Shown here piece after piece: positions 4,768 to 13,492 of a DNA stretch of 36,730 nt (position 1 is the stretch's first letter; each line of letters begins with the position of its first letter). The notes beneath the pieces were generated by a model. The model was given only the letters and a program-made list of their open reading frames with translations, did not search any database and was not told the origin of the DNA. Both the position numbers and the translations under genes were made by a program. This DNA comes from a virus. The DNA is taken from the IMG/VR virus record IMGVR_UViG_3300025508_000054, positions 1 to 36,730 of that record; one strand, 5' to 3'.

Positions 4768-6882
4768 TTATTCCTCATTTATATTACCCCAGTTTGGTCC
4801 AGATTCATAGTCCACCTTATTTTTAACCACTAAAGGTATTGCAGTCTCCATTGTTTCTTGAACCGTGATCCGTGTTGCTTGATCCTTGATGGATACACAA
4901 AGCTCATCGTGTATCTGTATGTGAGGAACTATACCTTTTTCATATAACAAGACCATTGCCTTTTTTGTCATATCTGCAGCTGATCCTTGTATCAATCTAT
5001 TTAAAGCTTTGTAAGTAAAAGCAGGAGTAAAGTATTCTCCAAACCAGTACTGTCTTTCTTTTTCTGTAAGCTCTTCATATTTACCAGGACTTTTAGGATT
5101 TTCTTTTTTAGATAATGTTTTAGCATTATATAACAATTTAAACTTAGACCAAGCATCATCTTTTGATAGTAGTTTAGGAGTAATCCAATCACCTTCATAT
5201 TTAATTGTATCATCTTCTTGTTTTATTGATTTAGCTTCAGGGTCCCATTCTTGAAACTTACGTATTTCATTGTTCCATCTTTTATTAACACTTTCGTATT
5301 TATCAAATCTACAAAACCTATCTTCAAGAGTAAAAATTAATTTATTACTTTTAGCAAACCCCATCAAACCATCTGATAATTTTTTAACAAAAGGGACTTT
5401 TCTATGGTAAGTATCAAACAAAGTTTTTGCTTGAGCTGTATTTAAATTTAATTCTGCCTGTAGTTTACCTTTACCCATACCATAGAACAATCCAAGATTA
5501 ATTGTTTTAGCTTGTTTTCTAGATATTTTAGCCATGTCAGCTACTATCTGGTGAAAGTCTGCTTTAGAATCATCAAATTGTTTTTTTAATTCTTTACCTT
5601 CTTTAGATACGCCTACGTCTTTATTTTCTTTTAATTCTCTTAATATCTTCTTTATTGCATAATGCACCACAATCCTTGGTTCTTGCTGAGAATAGTCAAA
5701 ACTACCCCATCTATGGCCTTCCTCGGGTATAAATAGCTCCCTCATCTTCTTTCCTATATAACCTTTAGAAGGTATTTGTTGTAGGTTTGGGTTACTCATT
5801 GAGAATCTACCAGTTACAGTTCCTCCACCATCTCCTCTAATTTGATTTATATCTGCGTGTATTCTACCTTTGTAGACATAACCTTTTAAACCTTCGATAA
5901 AAGTATTTACAGCTTTATCAGCTTCTCTTGCTTTTGATACCATTCTTAAAAATCTATCTTCGTGAGTTTTTAAATAATCTTTTGGAAGTTTAGGCATTCC
6001 TGATTTAGCAGTCTTTTCAAAGTTTGTTATTTTTCTATTATCTAGTAATTGTTTTATAGAAGTTGCTGCCCACAATTGAAGATTTAATTGTGTATGTTTT
6101 TTTATTATTTTTAAAAGATTGTCTCTTCTAAGTGTTAGTCTTTTACCAAGACGTTCAAGTTTTTGGGTATCTATCCTAACCCCTTTAAATTTCATGTCAA
6201 CTAGACAAGGAAATAATCTTGTTTCTAATTCAAATATATTTCTGCATGTATACTCTTTATTGTCTTCAGGTTTTATGTATAATACTTTGTCTAATTCTTT
6301 ATTAAATAAATTCCATAATTTTAAAGTTAAGTCTACGTCTTGTTTTGCATAATCTTTTACTACACTAGAAGGTAGTTTGTGCATGTTAGACATTGGATCT
6401 CTTTGCATGCCACCAGACCATTCAAAAGTTTTTTCTTGTAAGTCATACTTGTATTTATTTTCACCAAGAAAATCTTTAGCCAAAGCATCTAATCCATATT
6501 TAAATCTGTTCTCATCAATTACAGAAGCAGCTACCATTGTATCTAACAATCTTCCTTTTAACATCTTGCCTGTCGTTGCTCTTAACCAACAAACATCATA
6601 GATTGCATTATGAAATACCTTTGCAATCTTATCGTTTTGTAAAAGTTTTGTATTCATTTGATCCCAAAACTCTTTTAATTCTTCTTCAGATTTATCATCG
6701 TCACTATGTTTTAATGAAAAGTAAACTGTGTCTTTACCTGTAGCTACAGCTACCCCTGTAATAAAACCATCTTTTCTAACTGCACCTAAACCTTTTGTTT
6801 TAAGGTTTGGATCGTAAGTTTCTATATCAATAGCTACTGTATCTATACCTTCTAAGTCTAAGTCAATTGGGTGATTACACAT
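4768..6882 (-). CDS. polA: Family A DNA polymerase with 3'-5' exonuclease (704 aa)
   Basis: This is the replicative, T7 gp5-like polymerase. The exonuclease motifs are visible: D19-I-E21 (Exo I, DIETYD), HNAIYD with D96 (Exo II) and Y178-A-K-Q-D182 (Exo III). In the polymerase domain, motif A is FDYSQQEPR (D396), motif B is R455...K459...L463...Y467-G468, and motif C is H658-D-E660. The Pol I Phe762 position is leucine (L463). About 90 charged residues between roughly 525 and 615 look like an insertion before motif C. The start ATG 6882 overlaps the DUF3310 gene by eight bases. No 5' nuclease domain is present, as usual for phage family A enzymes. Confidence 0.95.
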   Translation of the reverse strand: MCNHPIDLDLEGIDTVAIDIETYDPNLKTKGLGAVRKDGFITGVAVATGKDTVYFSLKHSDDDKSEEELKEFWDQMNTKLLQNDKIAKVFHNAIYDVCWLRATTGKMLKGRLLDTMVAASVIDENRFKYGLDALAKDFLGENKYKYDLQEKTFEWSGGMQRDPMSNMHKLPSSVVKDYAKQDVDLTLKLWNLFNKELDKVLYIKPEDNKEYTCRNIFELETRLFPCLVDMKFKGVRIDTQKLERLGKRLTLRRDNLLKIIKKHTQLNLQLWAATSIKQLLDNRKITNFEKTAKSGMPKLPKDYLKTHEDRFLRMVSKAREADKAVNTFIEGLKGYVYKGRIHADINQIRGDGGGTVTGRFSMSNPNLQQIPSKGYIGKKMRELFIPEEGHRWGSFDYSQQEPRIVVHYAIKKILRELKENKDVGVSKEGKELKKQFDDSKADFHQIVADMAKISRKQAKTINLGLFYGMGKGKLQAELNLNTAQAKTLFDTYHRKVPFVKKLSDGLMGFAKSNKLIFTLEDRFCRFDKYESVNKRWNNEIRKFQEWDPEAKSIKQEDDTIKYEGDWITPKLLSKDDAWSKFKLLYNAKTLSKKENPKSPGKYEELTEKERQYWFGEYFTPAFTYKALNRLIQGSAADMTKKAMVLLYEKGIVPHIQIHDELCVSIKDQATRITVQETMETAIPLVVKNKVDYESGPNWGNINEE

Positions 6883-7120
6883 TTTTATCTTCTTTCATTT
6901 TTTGAATTTCTAATTCACAGTAATGAATTATCTTCTCCAAGTCTTGTATACCGTTTTTCTCAATATATCTACAAACATATTTCACAACGCACCCTTGAAA
7001 GAACGTGAGTCCGTTTTTTGAAATAAATTCGTATGGTTGAATCGGAAAAAATTTATAATGTGATCCTCCGATTTGTTTGTCTTGTGGAAATGCGTTTTCC
7101 AAGTCATTTTTATGTGTCAT
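6875..7120 (-). CDS. DUF3310 family protein (81 aa)
   Basis: The motif IGGSHYKFFPIQPYEFI (residues 17-33) followed by VVKYVCRYIEKNGIQDL and an EKIIHYCELEI helix is the hallmark of the DUF3310 family found in many phages. To my knowledge the family includes T7 gp1.7, described as a nucleotide kinase, so a role in nucleotide metabolism is plausible but not certain for this short form. A good ribosome site (GGAGGAAAC before ATG 7120) precedes it. It lies between the helicase and DNA polymerase genes, overlapping the latter by eight bases. Confidence 0.85.
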   Translation of the reverse strand: MTHKNDLENAFPQDKQIGGSHYKFFPIQPYEFISKNGLTFFQGCVVKYVCRYIEKNGIQDLEKIIHYCELEIQKMKEDKNV

Positions 7121-7130
7121 GTTTCCTCCT

Positions 7131-8786
7131 TTAAAGTTCTAAGATTTCTCTCCAATTGTTTTGTATTTTTGCTAAAGAATAAGGACCAGAAGATCCTATA
7201 GTCCAACAATCTATTTTACCTCTACTGTAAGCAACATAAGCTAATCTTACAGGTTCAAAGTTACGAGGTTCAGGTCTCCAAACAGATAAATCAACTATTA
7301 TATTATCGAAAGTTAACCCTTTTACTTTATGTATTGTATCGTGTTGAACTCTTGGTTTTTTAGTTGTGTCCATACCATTATTTAGAACCTTATTAATATA
7401 AGGTATTTTATCAATTAATTTTTCGTTTTTTGATAATCCTTCGTGGTTTAAAAGTTGAGAAAGTCTTTCAAATTGTTTTACTTCTGGTTTTAAATAACCT
7501 GCATCTATAAGTTCTTGTATATTATAATCTCTATCAATTAGAGGTTTAAGTTTATCAACATCACCTAAACCATTGACTTTTACTTTCGATCCCATTAACT
7601 TCCAATAATCTTTTATTTGTTGTTTAGAAACTTTACCATTCATAAAAGTTTTCCAATTTTTAAAACAACTAAAATGTTCTCTAGATACATGAGCACTACC
7701 TGATACCATTTTATAATCTATGCCACTATCTTGAAGAAATGTGTTTACAGATTTATGAGTAGGGTTGCCTCTATAGGTAAATAAAAATGTTTCATCTGTT
7801 TTTAAAATTTTATTAATTAAAATATCTTTTGCTTTACATCCTTGATCTAATCTAGGTATGTAATGTGATTTTCCAATAACATCCGTTGGAGTCCAAGTTC
7901 TTTCTGAGTACCTACCGTATTCTTTCCACACAGGTGCAATAATATTTCTACATATCTTGTTAATGGTTTGACCACATCTTAAACCTTCAGTAAGTTCATT
8001 AGCTTTTGCTTCTTCTGTGTTAGCTAATTGATAAAAGTATTCCGGATCTGACCCTGCATATTCGTGAATAGTTTGATCAGCATCTCCTATAAAAATAAAT
8101 TCTTTTGCATTTGTAGCTGCTTTTTGTAGAGCAGCTATCTGAGGTTTACTACAATCTTGAGCTTCATCCACTATCAAAACATCTATATCAGTAGGTATAG
8201 CTGCCTTAAATCTAAAATTATCTATCATGTCTACAAAAGATATTCTTTTATGTTCTTCATTATCTCTGTATTCATCATATTTTTTCTTTAATTCTAATAA
8301 ACCACCTGGTCCTTGAAGACGATAACCTTCGTAACGAGATCTTTCACAAAGAGCCCAATACTTTTCAAGTTCTATTTCAGAAGTTAAGTCGTAACCTTTA
8401 CCGTGCGCATGAGAAATAAATTCATAGAGAGGATGTTTATCCCAAGAAATATTTTTTTTTATAATATTCATACCTGAATTTTCTTTACAAAAAACTTTAT
8501 GATCTTCATGTTCATATTTTTTTATATTTAAATATTCTGCTTTAAAGTAAGAGTGGATAGTACATATTTGATCTTGTAAATTTGTGTCCGGAATATTTTC
8601 TAGCTCTGGTAATTTGTTTACAGCTTTTACAATTTCATCAGCTGCTGTATTTGTGTGAGATAAAATTACAATTCTATCCCAAGGATATTTTTTTAAAAAC
8701 TCAATGTATTTGTTTTTTAACCATTTGTGAGTTTTACCTGTGCCTGGAGGGCCTGGAATAAAACTTGGAATCTTTAAACTATTCAT
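7131..8786 (-). CDS. UvrD/Rep-like superfamily 1 DNA helicase (551 aa)
   Basis: Numbering from an upstream GTG (8792), the SF1 motifs are GPPGTGKT (Walker A, residues 14-21), SHTNTAADE (motif Ia, 45-53), VDEAQD (motif II, 208-213) and GDADQTIHEYAG (motif III, 236-247). Late in the protein come HKVKGLTFDNII (motif V region) and YVAYSRGK (motif VI). This fits a 3'-5' translocating UvrD-like helicase using ATP. I prefer ATG 8786 (MNSLKIPSF) to the GTG two codons earlier; AGG lies about seven bases upstream. The start overlaps the primase gene. With no hexameric replicative helicase visible, this enzyme may unwind DNA at the phage fork. Confidence 0.9.
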   Translation of the reverse strand: MNSLKIPSFIPGPPGTGKTHKWLKNKYIEFLKKYPWDRIVILSHTNTAADEIVKAVNKLPELENIPDTNLQDQICTIHSYFKAEYLNIKKYEHEDHKVFCKENSGMNIIKKNISWDKHPLYEFISHAHGKGYDLTSEIELEKYWALCERSRYEGYRLQGPGGLLELKKKYDEYRDNEEHKRISFVDMIDNFRFKAAIPTDIDVLIVDEAQDCSKPQIAALQKAATNAKEFIFIGDADQTIHEYAGSDPEYFYQLANTEEAKANELTEGLRCGQTINKICRNIIAPVWKEYGRYSERTWTPTDVIGKSHYIPRLDQGCKAKDILINKILKTDETFLFTYRGNPTHKSVNTFLQDSGIDYKMVSGSAHVSREHFSCFKNWKTFMNGKVSKQQIKDYWKLMGSKVKVNGLGDVDKLKPLIDRDYNIQELIDAGYLKPEVKQFERLSQLLNHEGLSKNEKLIDKIPYINKVLNNGMDTTKKPRVQHDTIHKVKGLTFDNIIVDLSVWRPEPRNFEPVRLAYVAYSRGKIDCWTIGSSGPYSLAKIQNNWREILEL

Positions 8787-10245
8787 CTTCACCTGTACTG
8801 TCTCCTATATAGACAGACTCTCCTTCCCATATTAATTTATTGTCTTCTACTTCTTCTCCTTTTATTACCCAGGCAACACAAGATTTATTTTTGTACTTAC
8901 CTTTGTCCTTTTCACCTTTTAAGATAGTTTGAACTTTTTGAACAAGATCAGGTCTTTTTAAATTTACTCTATTTTTTATTAATTCTTTTTCAAAGTTGTT
9001 TAAATCAAATTCTATTGTTCTCTTTTCTTGATTATAATAAGGTAATTTATAAACAGCCAACTGTTCCTTATCCATATAAACACCTTTCGCATCTAAATAA
9101 TCTAAGAAAAACATTTTAAATCTAGAATCTTCTTCTGCTTCTTTTACATATTCTTTTGATTGTTCTCTGTTGTAAAACTTAGCCATCATTATTTCTTCAA
9201 ATTCTTTTGGTGTCATTCTAGGTATCCATACTTTTGCTTGACTCATAGCAATGTCACAAAACAATTTTAAATTCATAAGTGATTCACCATCAATCCAAAT
9301 CTTTTTTTTAATTGTTTTTAAACCAACTCCATCCACATTTTTTTGTGGTACATTTAAATGTACATAATATCTGTTAGCTCCATACTCTTCTATTTTTTCA
9401 ATAGTGTCTTTTGATACCTGTAAAGATGCATCTTTAAATAGACCTATCCAATTAAATAAACTTGTTATATTTTTATGACTGTAACCTGTAATTTCATGAA
9501 TTTTATTTATTCCAAATTTTCTAGCAGTTTTTCTGCTTGAAGTTCCTTTTTTTAATCTTTTTGCTAAGTCCTCATCATCTGCATGTTCCGCGATCCGAGA
9601 TACAAAATTATCTATTTCATCGTCCGTCCAATCAGAATTCTTAACTAAAATTCCTGCAATCGCAGTACAATAATCATCTCTGGCCCCTGTACTAGGATAT
9701 ATAATTGCAAGTGCTGCAGACAAAGCAACTTTACCTACATCTATAGATAAGTTTCCTTGATACTCTCTTATCTCTTCAAACTTTTCCCATCTTACATTTG
9801 TTTTTGATTTACTGTGTAAAGAACCTGGAACTATAGTGTATCTTTTTTTCTCAGTTCTTAATTCACATATCATTGAACCATGTGGAAAATCTTTAAAATC
9901 TTTTTCAAATTCATCTGGTAAATTAAATTGTTTAAATGGAATCTGATTTCTGTTTGTCCAAAGATAATGACTTGTTGGATTACCTTCTCTTCCAAAAATT
10001 GCACCACAATCTTTAATATAATAAGGAAGAAATCTTTTTACAAATTCGTTATCTATATCTAAATCAACGTCGTGATCTAATCTTAATGCTATCTCTGCTG
10101 TTTCGTGATCCCTGTTCCATATATCTTTCTCTATTTTAAAATCTGGGTCGGTGTACTTTTTTACTTTAGGAGTACCCTTGAGACAGGGTATAATAACCCT
10201 TCCCAACTCTAACCAATCTATATAACTTATAGGTTCTTTATTCAT
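8779..10245 (-). CDS. AEP-type bifunctional primase/polymerase (488 aa)
   Basis: The N-terminal 180 residues match the prim-pol (archaeo-eukaryotic primase) domain. The acidic motif is in DHDVDLDID (D57-D65), the SxH motif is S92-H93 in TSHYLW, and VPGSLHS near residues 136-142 is a typical conserved turn. Residues 180-250 (DDYCTAIAGILV to KIHEITG) resemble the helical domain that follows in phage PrimPol proteins. The rest is charged, and no Walker motifs of a D5-type helicase are seen. It would synthesise primers for the family A polymerase. A 68-base spacer with two alternative hairpins precedes its weak ribosome site (AAAG). Confidence 0.85.
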   Translation of the reverse strand: MNKEPISYIDWLELGRVIIPCLKGTPKVKKYTDPDFKIEKDIWNRDHETAEIALRLDHDVDLDIDNEFVKRFLPYYIKDCGAIFGREGNPTSHYLWTNRNQIPFKQFNLPDEFEKDFKDFPHGSMICELRTEKKRYTIVPGSLHSKSKTNVRWEKFEEIREYQGNLSIDVGKVALSAALAIIYPSTGARDDYCTAIAGILVKNSDWTDDEIDNFVSRIAEHADDEDLAKRLKKGTSSRKTARKFGINKIHEITGYSHKNITSLFNWIGLFKDASLQVSKDTIEKIEEYGANRYYVHLNVPQKNVDGVGLKTIKKKIWIDGESLMNLKLFCDIAMSQAKVWIPRMTPKEFEEIMMAKFYNREQSKEYVKEAEEDSRFKMFFLDYLDAKGVYMDKEQLAVYKLPYYNQEKRTIEFDLNNFEKELIKNRVNLKRPDLVQKVQTILKGEKDKGKYKNKSCVAWVIKGEEVEDNKLIWEGESVYIGDSTGEDE

Positions 10246-10266
10246 TTTATATTCTTTATTAAATTA

Positions 10267-10301
10267 AGAGTGGGCGGTATCCACTCTCGCTTCTCCGCCC
10301 A
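10267..10301 (-). promoter_or_regulatory. Two mutually exclusive hairpins before the primase gene
   Basis: In the 68-base gap between the stop at 10314 and the primase start at 10245, two inverted repeats share bases. AGAGTGG (10267-10273) pairs with CCACTCT (10281-10287), and TGGGCGG (10271-10277) pairs with CCGCCCA (10295-10301). Both arms are perfect, and only one hairpin can form at a time. A 10-bp palindrome TCCTGCAGGA (10302-10311) adjoins them. GC content is far above the surroundings. The element may attenuate or tune primase expression relative to the abundant upstream gene, or mark an RNA-processing site. No U-tract typical of a terminator follows. Confidence 0.5.
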
Positions 10302-10313
10302 TCCTGCAGGAAA

Positions 10314-11063
10314 TTATAAACTAAATTCTTTTTTAGCTTCTTTAGTTTCAGGTTTAGCTTCTACTTCGCCTTTGCCAACGCTGACTGCAAAGCTTTTAGC
10401 CATGTCATAAATAGATTTATCTTTGACAGGACCAACTTTAGAAACATCCCAACCAAACCAAGTTCCTTTGTCGTTAGACATTTGAACCGTAGATAGTTTG
10501 TAAATGTGGCTATAAGTTGGCGGTGTAAATAAACCGTTAGCACCTTGTAGTTTTAAACCCATCATCATTGAATTCCATTTTCTACTAACTTTAAGTTGAG
10601 TAGACTTCATAGAAATTAATGCAGATTCAGGGCTATCACCCACTACAAGTACAAAATGATTAGCAGTATTTTCTAAATAGTTACCATTAGATAATCTATC
10701 TTTGTATGATTTATCTCTAGTCGTTTGACTAACGATATCACTATCTGCATCATGAATTGCAACAGGTGCACCGGTACTGGTACCTCTATCTTGCCATTCA
10801 ACATATTGTCTTTTGTAATGACACGGTACAACTTCTATTGAATCATACAATTGATTTGTTACTGTGTTCATTATCTTGCCAGGTTCTGCGCCTTCGACAT
10901 ATTTACCATCTCTTTTGTTTACCTCTGGAGATAGTTGACCCAAAATTTTTAAGAATGGTAACGCAAGATCTTCTTGCGAGATATTCTGGGCCCCTTGTTG
11001 TGCATCAGCTTCAAAGTTTACTGTAGCCAATGCTCCTTCTTTTTTAGTTGTTACATCGTTCAT
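10314..11063 (-). CDS. Replication-module protein, possible ssDNA-binding protein (249 aa)
   Basis: The product starts MNDVTTKKEGALATVNFEAD and contains EDLALPFLKILGQLSPEV (about residues 30-47), a motif I associate with a phage family found beside replication genes and sometimes annotated as single-stranded DNA-binding. Beta-rich segments follow (SIEVVPCHYKRQYVEW, NHFVLVVGD), then a C-terminal charged tail rich in Glu and Lys. Location next to primase, helicase and polymerase supports a DNA-binding role, but no OB-fold signature can be confirmed by eye. It follows the upstream gene by one base and is the last gene before the structured spacer. Confidence 0.6.
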   Translation of the reverse strand: MNDVTTKKEGALATVNFEADAQQGAQNISQEDLALPFLKILGQLSPEVNKRDGKYVEGAEPGKIMNTVTNQLYDSIEVVPCHYKRQYVEWQDRGTSTGAPVAIHDADSDIVSQTTRDKSYKDRLSNGNYLENTANHFVLVVGDSPESALISMKSTQLKVSRKWNSMMMGLKLQGANGLFTPPTYSHIYKLSTVQMSNDKGTWFGWDVSKVGPVKDKSIYDMAKSFAVSVGKGEVEAKPETKEAKKEFSL

Positions 11064-11064
11064 G

Positions 11065-11646
11065 TTACTTGTTCCTTTTTATTGTTGTCTTATTCTCTGA
11101 GAATACCCCAAAGATTTCCGTTGGCATTTCTTTACCCGCCTCAATACGCTCACGGACTAGCGCTTTCAAAGTCATGGGTTCAACCTTCATCTTTTGTGTC
11201 GGTTGAAACCCTTGACCTTTCGCAAGTTCAGCATAAGATGCTGCCTTGTTATCCTCGTTACGACCAAATGATACCAAGATCTCGTTCTTAATAATATCAC
11301 CTAATCCATTGTTACGAAGCCAGTTAAACGCCGCTTCTTTATTTGCTTCTGTAATAGTAGCACGATACGACGTTGAAACTTTAAGATGTGATCCATCTTG
11401 TAGTTTTAATTCTGCTAAACCCATCTCGGACATCATGGTTGGTATAACTTCACCTGATATACGTAGGTATTCTTTTTTTAAATCTTTAATGTTATTTTCA
11501 CTTGCCTCTATTCTTTTGTGCAACCCCTCTAACATTTGTACTTGATCTGCAAGAGACTGAATGTTTTCAGTTTTACTCATTGCATCTTGTTGATCTGCTT
11601 CAAAGTTTATTTCATTTTTAAACTTTATTGTTTGTTTAATCGACAT
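11065..11646 (-). CDS. Conserved phage replication-module protein with coiled coil (193 aa)
   Basis: The first 30 residues are polar (MSIKQTIKFKNEINFEADQQ). Residues 27-70 form a predicted coiled coil (LADQVQMLEGLHKRIEASEN). A domain with HLKVSTSYRATITEANKEAA, AFNWLRNNGLGDIIKNE and ILVSFGRNED follows. This arrangement recurs in podoviruses of marine alphaproteobacteria, in a family I know only as an uncharacterised replication-region protein. NFEAD near the N-terminus is also present in the next gene, perhaps a shared interaction motif. It starts within the upstream gene (11-base overlap). The function is unknown. Confidence 0.7.
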   Translation of the reverse strand: MSIKQTIKFKNEINFEADQQDAMSKTENIQSLADQVQMLEGLHKRIEASENNIKDLKKEYLRISGEVIPTMMSEMGLAELKLQDGSHLKVSTSYRATITEANKEAAFNWLRNNGLGDIIKNEILVSFGRNEDNKAASYAELAKGQGFQPTQKMKVEPMTLKALVRERIEAGKEMPTEIFGVFSENKTTIKRNK

Positions 11647-12004
11647 CTATTTCTCCTTTCTCGTATAGATTAATCTCGATAGGATAATATTTTCTTTCTT
11701 GTTTATCCCACTTCAATACATTGTATTTACCGTTTGTAATATCAGATACAATAGAACATGCAACACCAATGATTGCAGGATCACCTGTCAATAATAAATA
11801 ATCTTCTGGTTTATAATTTCTTAAACCTTTTCTTAATTTAAAAATTAATGGACCAGGAGAAAAAATCATTTGAGAAAATTCCGGTAATAAAAAATTAAAG
11901 TCATTGGTTGTAGAATAAGCAGCTGCACCCATAATATTTATTTTAGGAGTACCTGCTTGGCTACCCGGTATTTCTTGTATTACATAAACTTTTCTTTCTA
12001 ACAT
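11636..12004 (-). CDS. First gene of the replication operon, unknown function (122 aa)
   Basis: The product begins MLERKVYVIQEIPGSQAGTP, with strand-rich segments, an aromatic/Pro-rich middle (FNFLLPEFSQMIFSPGPL) and a Lys-rich end (WDKQERKYYPIEI). The family is not recognised, though similar proteins open marine phage replication operons. I use ATG 12004; a TTG two codons earlier (12010) is in frame. The promoter -10 at 12018-12013 predicts transcription starting near 12006, two bases before this ATG, so the message is probably leaderless. No Shine-Dalgarno is visible, which is consistent with that. Confidence 0.7.
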   Translation of the reverse strand: MLERKVYVIQEIPGSQAGTPKINIMGAAAYSTTNDFNFLLPEFSQMIFSPGPLIFKLRKGLRNYKPEDYLLLTGDPAIIGVACSIVSDITNGKYNVLKWDKQERKYYPIEINLYEKGEIDVD

Positions 12005-12040
12005 TGACAAACAATATAAACATGTTTATATGGATGTCAA
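12004..12040. promoter_or_regulatory. Divergent promoter pair around a perfect 18-bp palindrome
   Basis: Plus strand: TTGACA (12004-12009), 17-base spacer, TATATG (12027-12032), reading into the SNF2 gene at 12062 with an AGAAAGAAG ribosome site. Minus strand: TTGACA (12040-12035), 16-base spacer, TATATT (12018-12013), reading into the gene starting at 12004. Between the two -35 boxes lies the perfect palindrome ATATAAACATGTTTATAT (12014-12031), which contains both -10 elements. A dimeric repressor on it would shut off both operons together. Polymerases on the two promoters would also exclude each other. Confidence 0.75.
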
Positions 12041-12061
12041 CTAGAAAGAAGAAAAAAAATT

Positions 12062-13492
12062 ATGAATTATAAATTTAAAACCAAACCATATGCACATCAA
12101 TTAACTGCATTAGAAAAATCTTGGAACAAAGAAAACTATGCTTATTTTATGGAAATGGGTACAGGCAAAACAAAAGTATTAATAGACAATGTTGCAATGT
12201 TATATGACAAAGGTAAGATTGATGGTGTGTTAATTGTTGCACCAAAAGGTGTTGTTAAAACTTGGTACGAACAAGAACTACCTACACACTTACCAAACCA
12301 CATAGAAAATGTGTCTGTGTTATGGCAACCTAATATTACAAAAACACAAAGAGAAAAATTAGAATCTTTATTTGAAATAGAATCTGCTTTTCATATTTTA
12401 ATTATGAATGTAGAATCTTTGTCTACAGATAAAGGTGTAAAATTTGCAAACAAATTTATTAATTCACACAAAGCTTTAATGGCTATTGATGAGTCTACTA
12501 CAATTAAAACACCTACGGCTAAAAGAACTAAAAATATTATTAAAATTGGTTTAAATGCTAAGTATAAAAGAATCATGACGGGTTCTCCTATTACAAAGAA
12601 CCCATTAGATTTATATACGCAGTGTGAGTTCCTTGATCCATGGTTGTTAGACTTTGCTTCTTATTACGCATTCAGAAATAGATATGCAGAAATGAAAACA
12701 ATGCATATACGTGGACGATCTATCCAGGTAGTAGATAAGTTTCAAAACTTAGGAGAGTTATCAGACATAGTAAAAGAATTTTCTTACAGAGTATTAAAAG
12801 AAGATTGTTTAGACTTACCTCCTAAAGTATTTATTAAACGTCATGTAACTTTAACTCCTGATCAAAAAAAAGTTTACGAACAAATGAAAGAACAAGCTAT
12901 CGCACATTTAAATGGTAAAGTTACTACTACTATGACTGTGTTAACACAATTAATGAGACTACATCAAATTACTTGTGGGTACGTAGCAGCTGATGATGGT
13001 ACTACACAACAAGTTGAGAGTAATAGACTAAATGAATTGATGTCTATTTTAGAAGATACAGACGGTAAAGTTATTATATGGGCTAACTATCAATTAAGTG
13101 TTGGTGAAATTATACAGAAGATAATTAAAGTTTATGGTCCAGATTCTTATGTTCATTACTATGGTTTAACACCACAAGAAGATAGACAAGACTTTATTCG
13201 TAAGTTTCAAAATGATCCTAAATGTAGATTTATTATAGGTACACCTCAAACAGGTGGTTACGGTATTACACTTACCGAAGCTAATACTGTTATTTATTAT
13301 TCTAATGGTTATGATCTAGAAAAAAGGCTGCAATCAGAAGACAGAGCACATAGAATAGGACAAAAGAAAACCGTAACTTATATTGATTTAATTGCCGAGG
13401 ATACAATTGATGAAAAAATAGTAGAAGCTTTACGTAAAAAAATAAATATAGCCTCAGAAGTAATGGGAGAGGAGTTAAGAGAATGGATATAA
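12062..13492 (+). CDS. SNF2-family DNA helicase/translocase (476 aa)
   Basis: SF2 motifs are clear: a Q-motif-like YAHQ (10-13), MGTGKT (Walker A, 32-37), D143-E-S-T146 (motif II, a variant of DExH), MTGSP (172-176, motif III), a GTPQTGGYGI stretch (motif V region) and QSEDRAHRIGQ near 424-434 (motif VI), which is typical of SNF2 proteins. Phage SNF2 proteins translocate on double-stranded DNA and may assist replication, recombination or removal of bound host proteins. The gene is on the strand opposite to the rest of the replication set and has its own promoter. Its last bases overlap the start of the 2OG oxygenase. Confidence 0.9.
   Translation: MNYKFKTKPYAHQLTALEKSWNKENYAYFMEMGTGKTKVLIDNVAMLYDKGKIDGVLIVAPKGVVKTWYEQELPTHLPNHIENVSVLWQPNITKTQREKLESLFEIESAFHILIMNVESLSTDKGVKFANKFINSHKALMAIDESTTIKTPTAKRTKNIIKIGLNAKYKRIMTGSPITKNPLDLYTQCEFLDPWLLDFASYYAFRNRYAEMKTMHIRGRSIQVVDKFQNLGELSDIVKEFSYRVLKEDCLDLPPKVFIKRHVTLTPDQKKVYEQMKEQAIAHLNGKVTTTMTVLTQLMRLHQITCGYVAADDGTTQQVESNRLNELMSILEDTDGKVIIWANYQLSVGEIIQKIIKVYGPDSYVHYYGLTPQEDRQDFIRKFQNDPKCRFIIGTPQTGGYGITLTEANTVIYYSNGYDLEKRLQSEDRAHRIGQKKTVTYIDLIAEDTIDEKIVEALRKKINIASEVMGEELREWI

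Noticed and set aside
10302-10311. TCCTGCAGGA palindrome as an operator
   Set aside because: Only 10 bp, far from any promoter-like pair and within a spacer already explained by hairpins; related CCTGCAGG sequences also occur inside coding regions.
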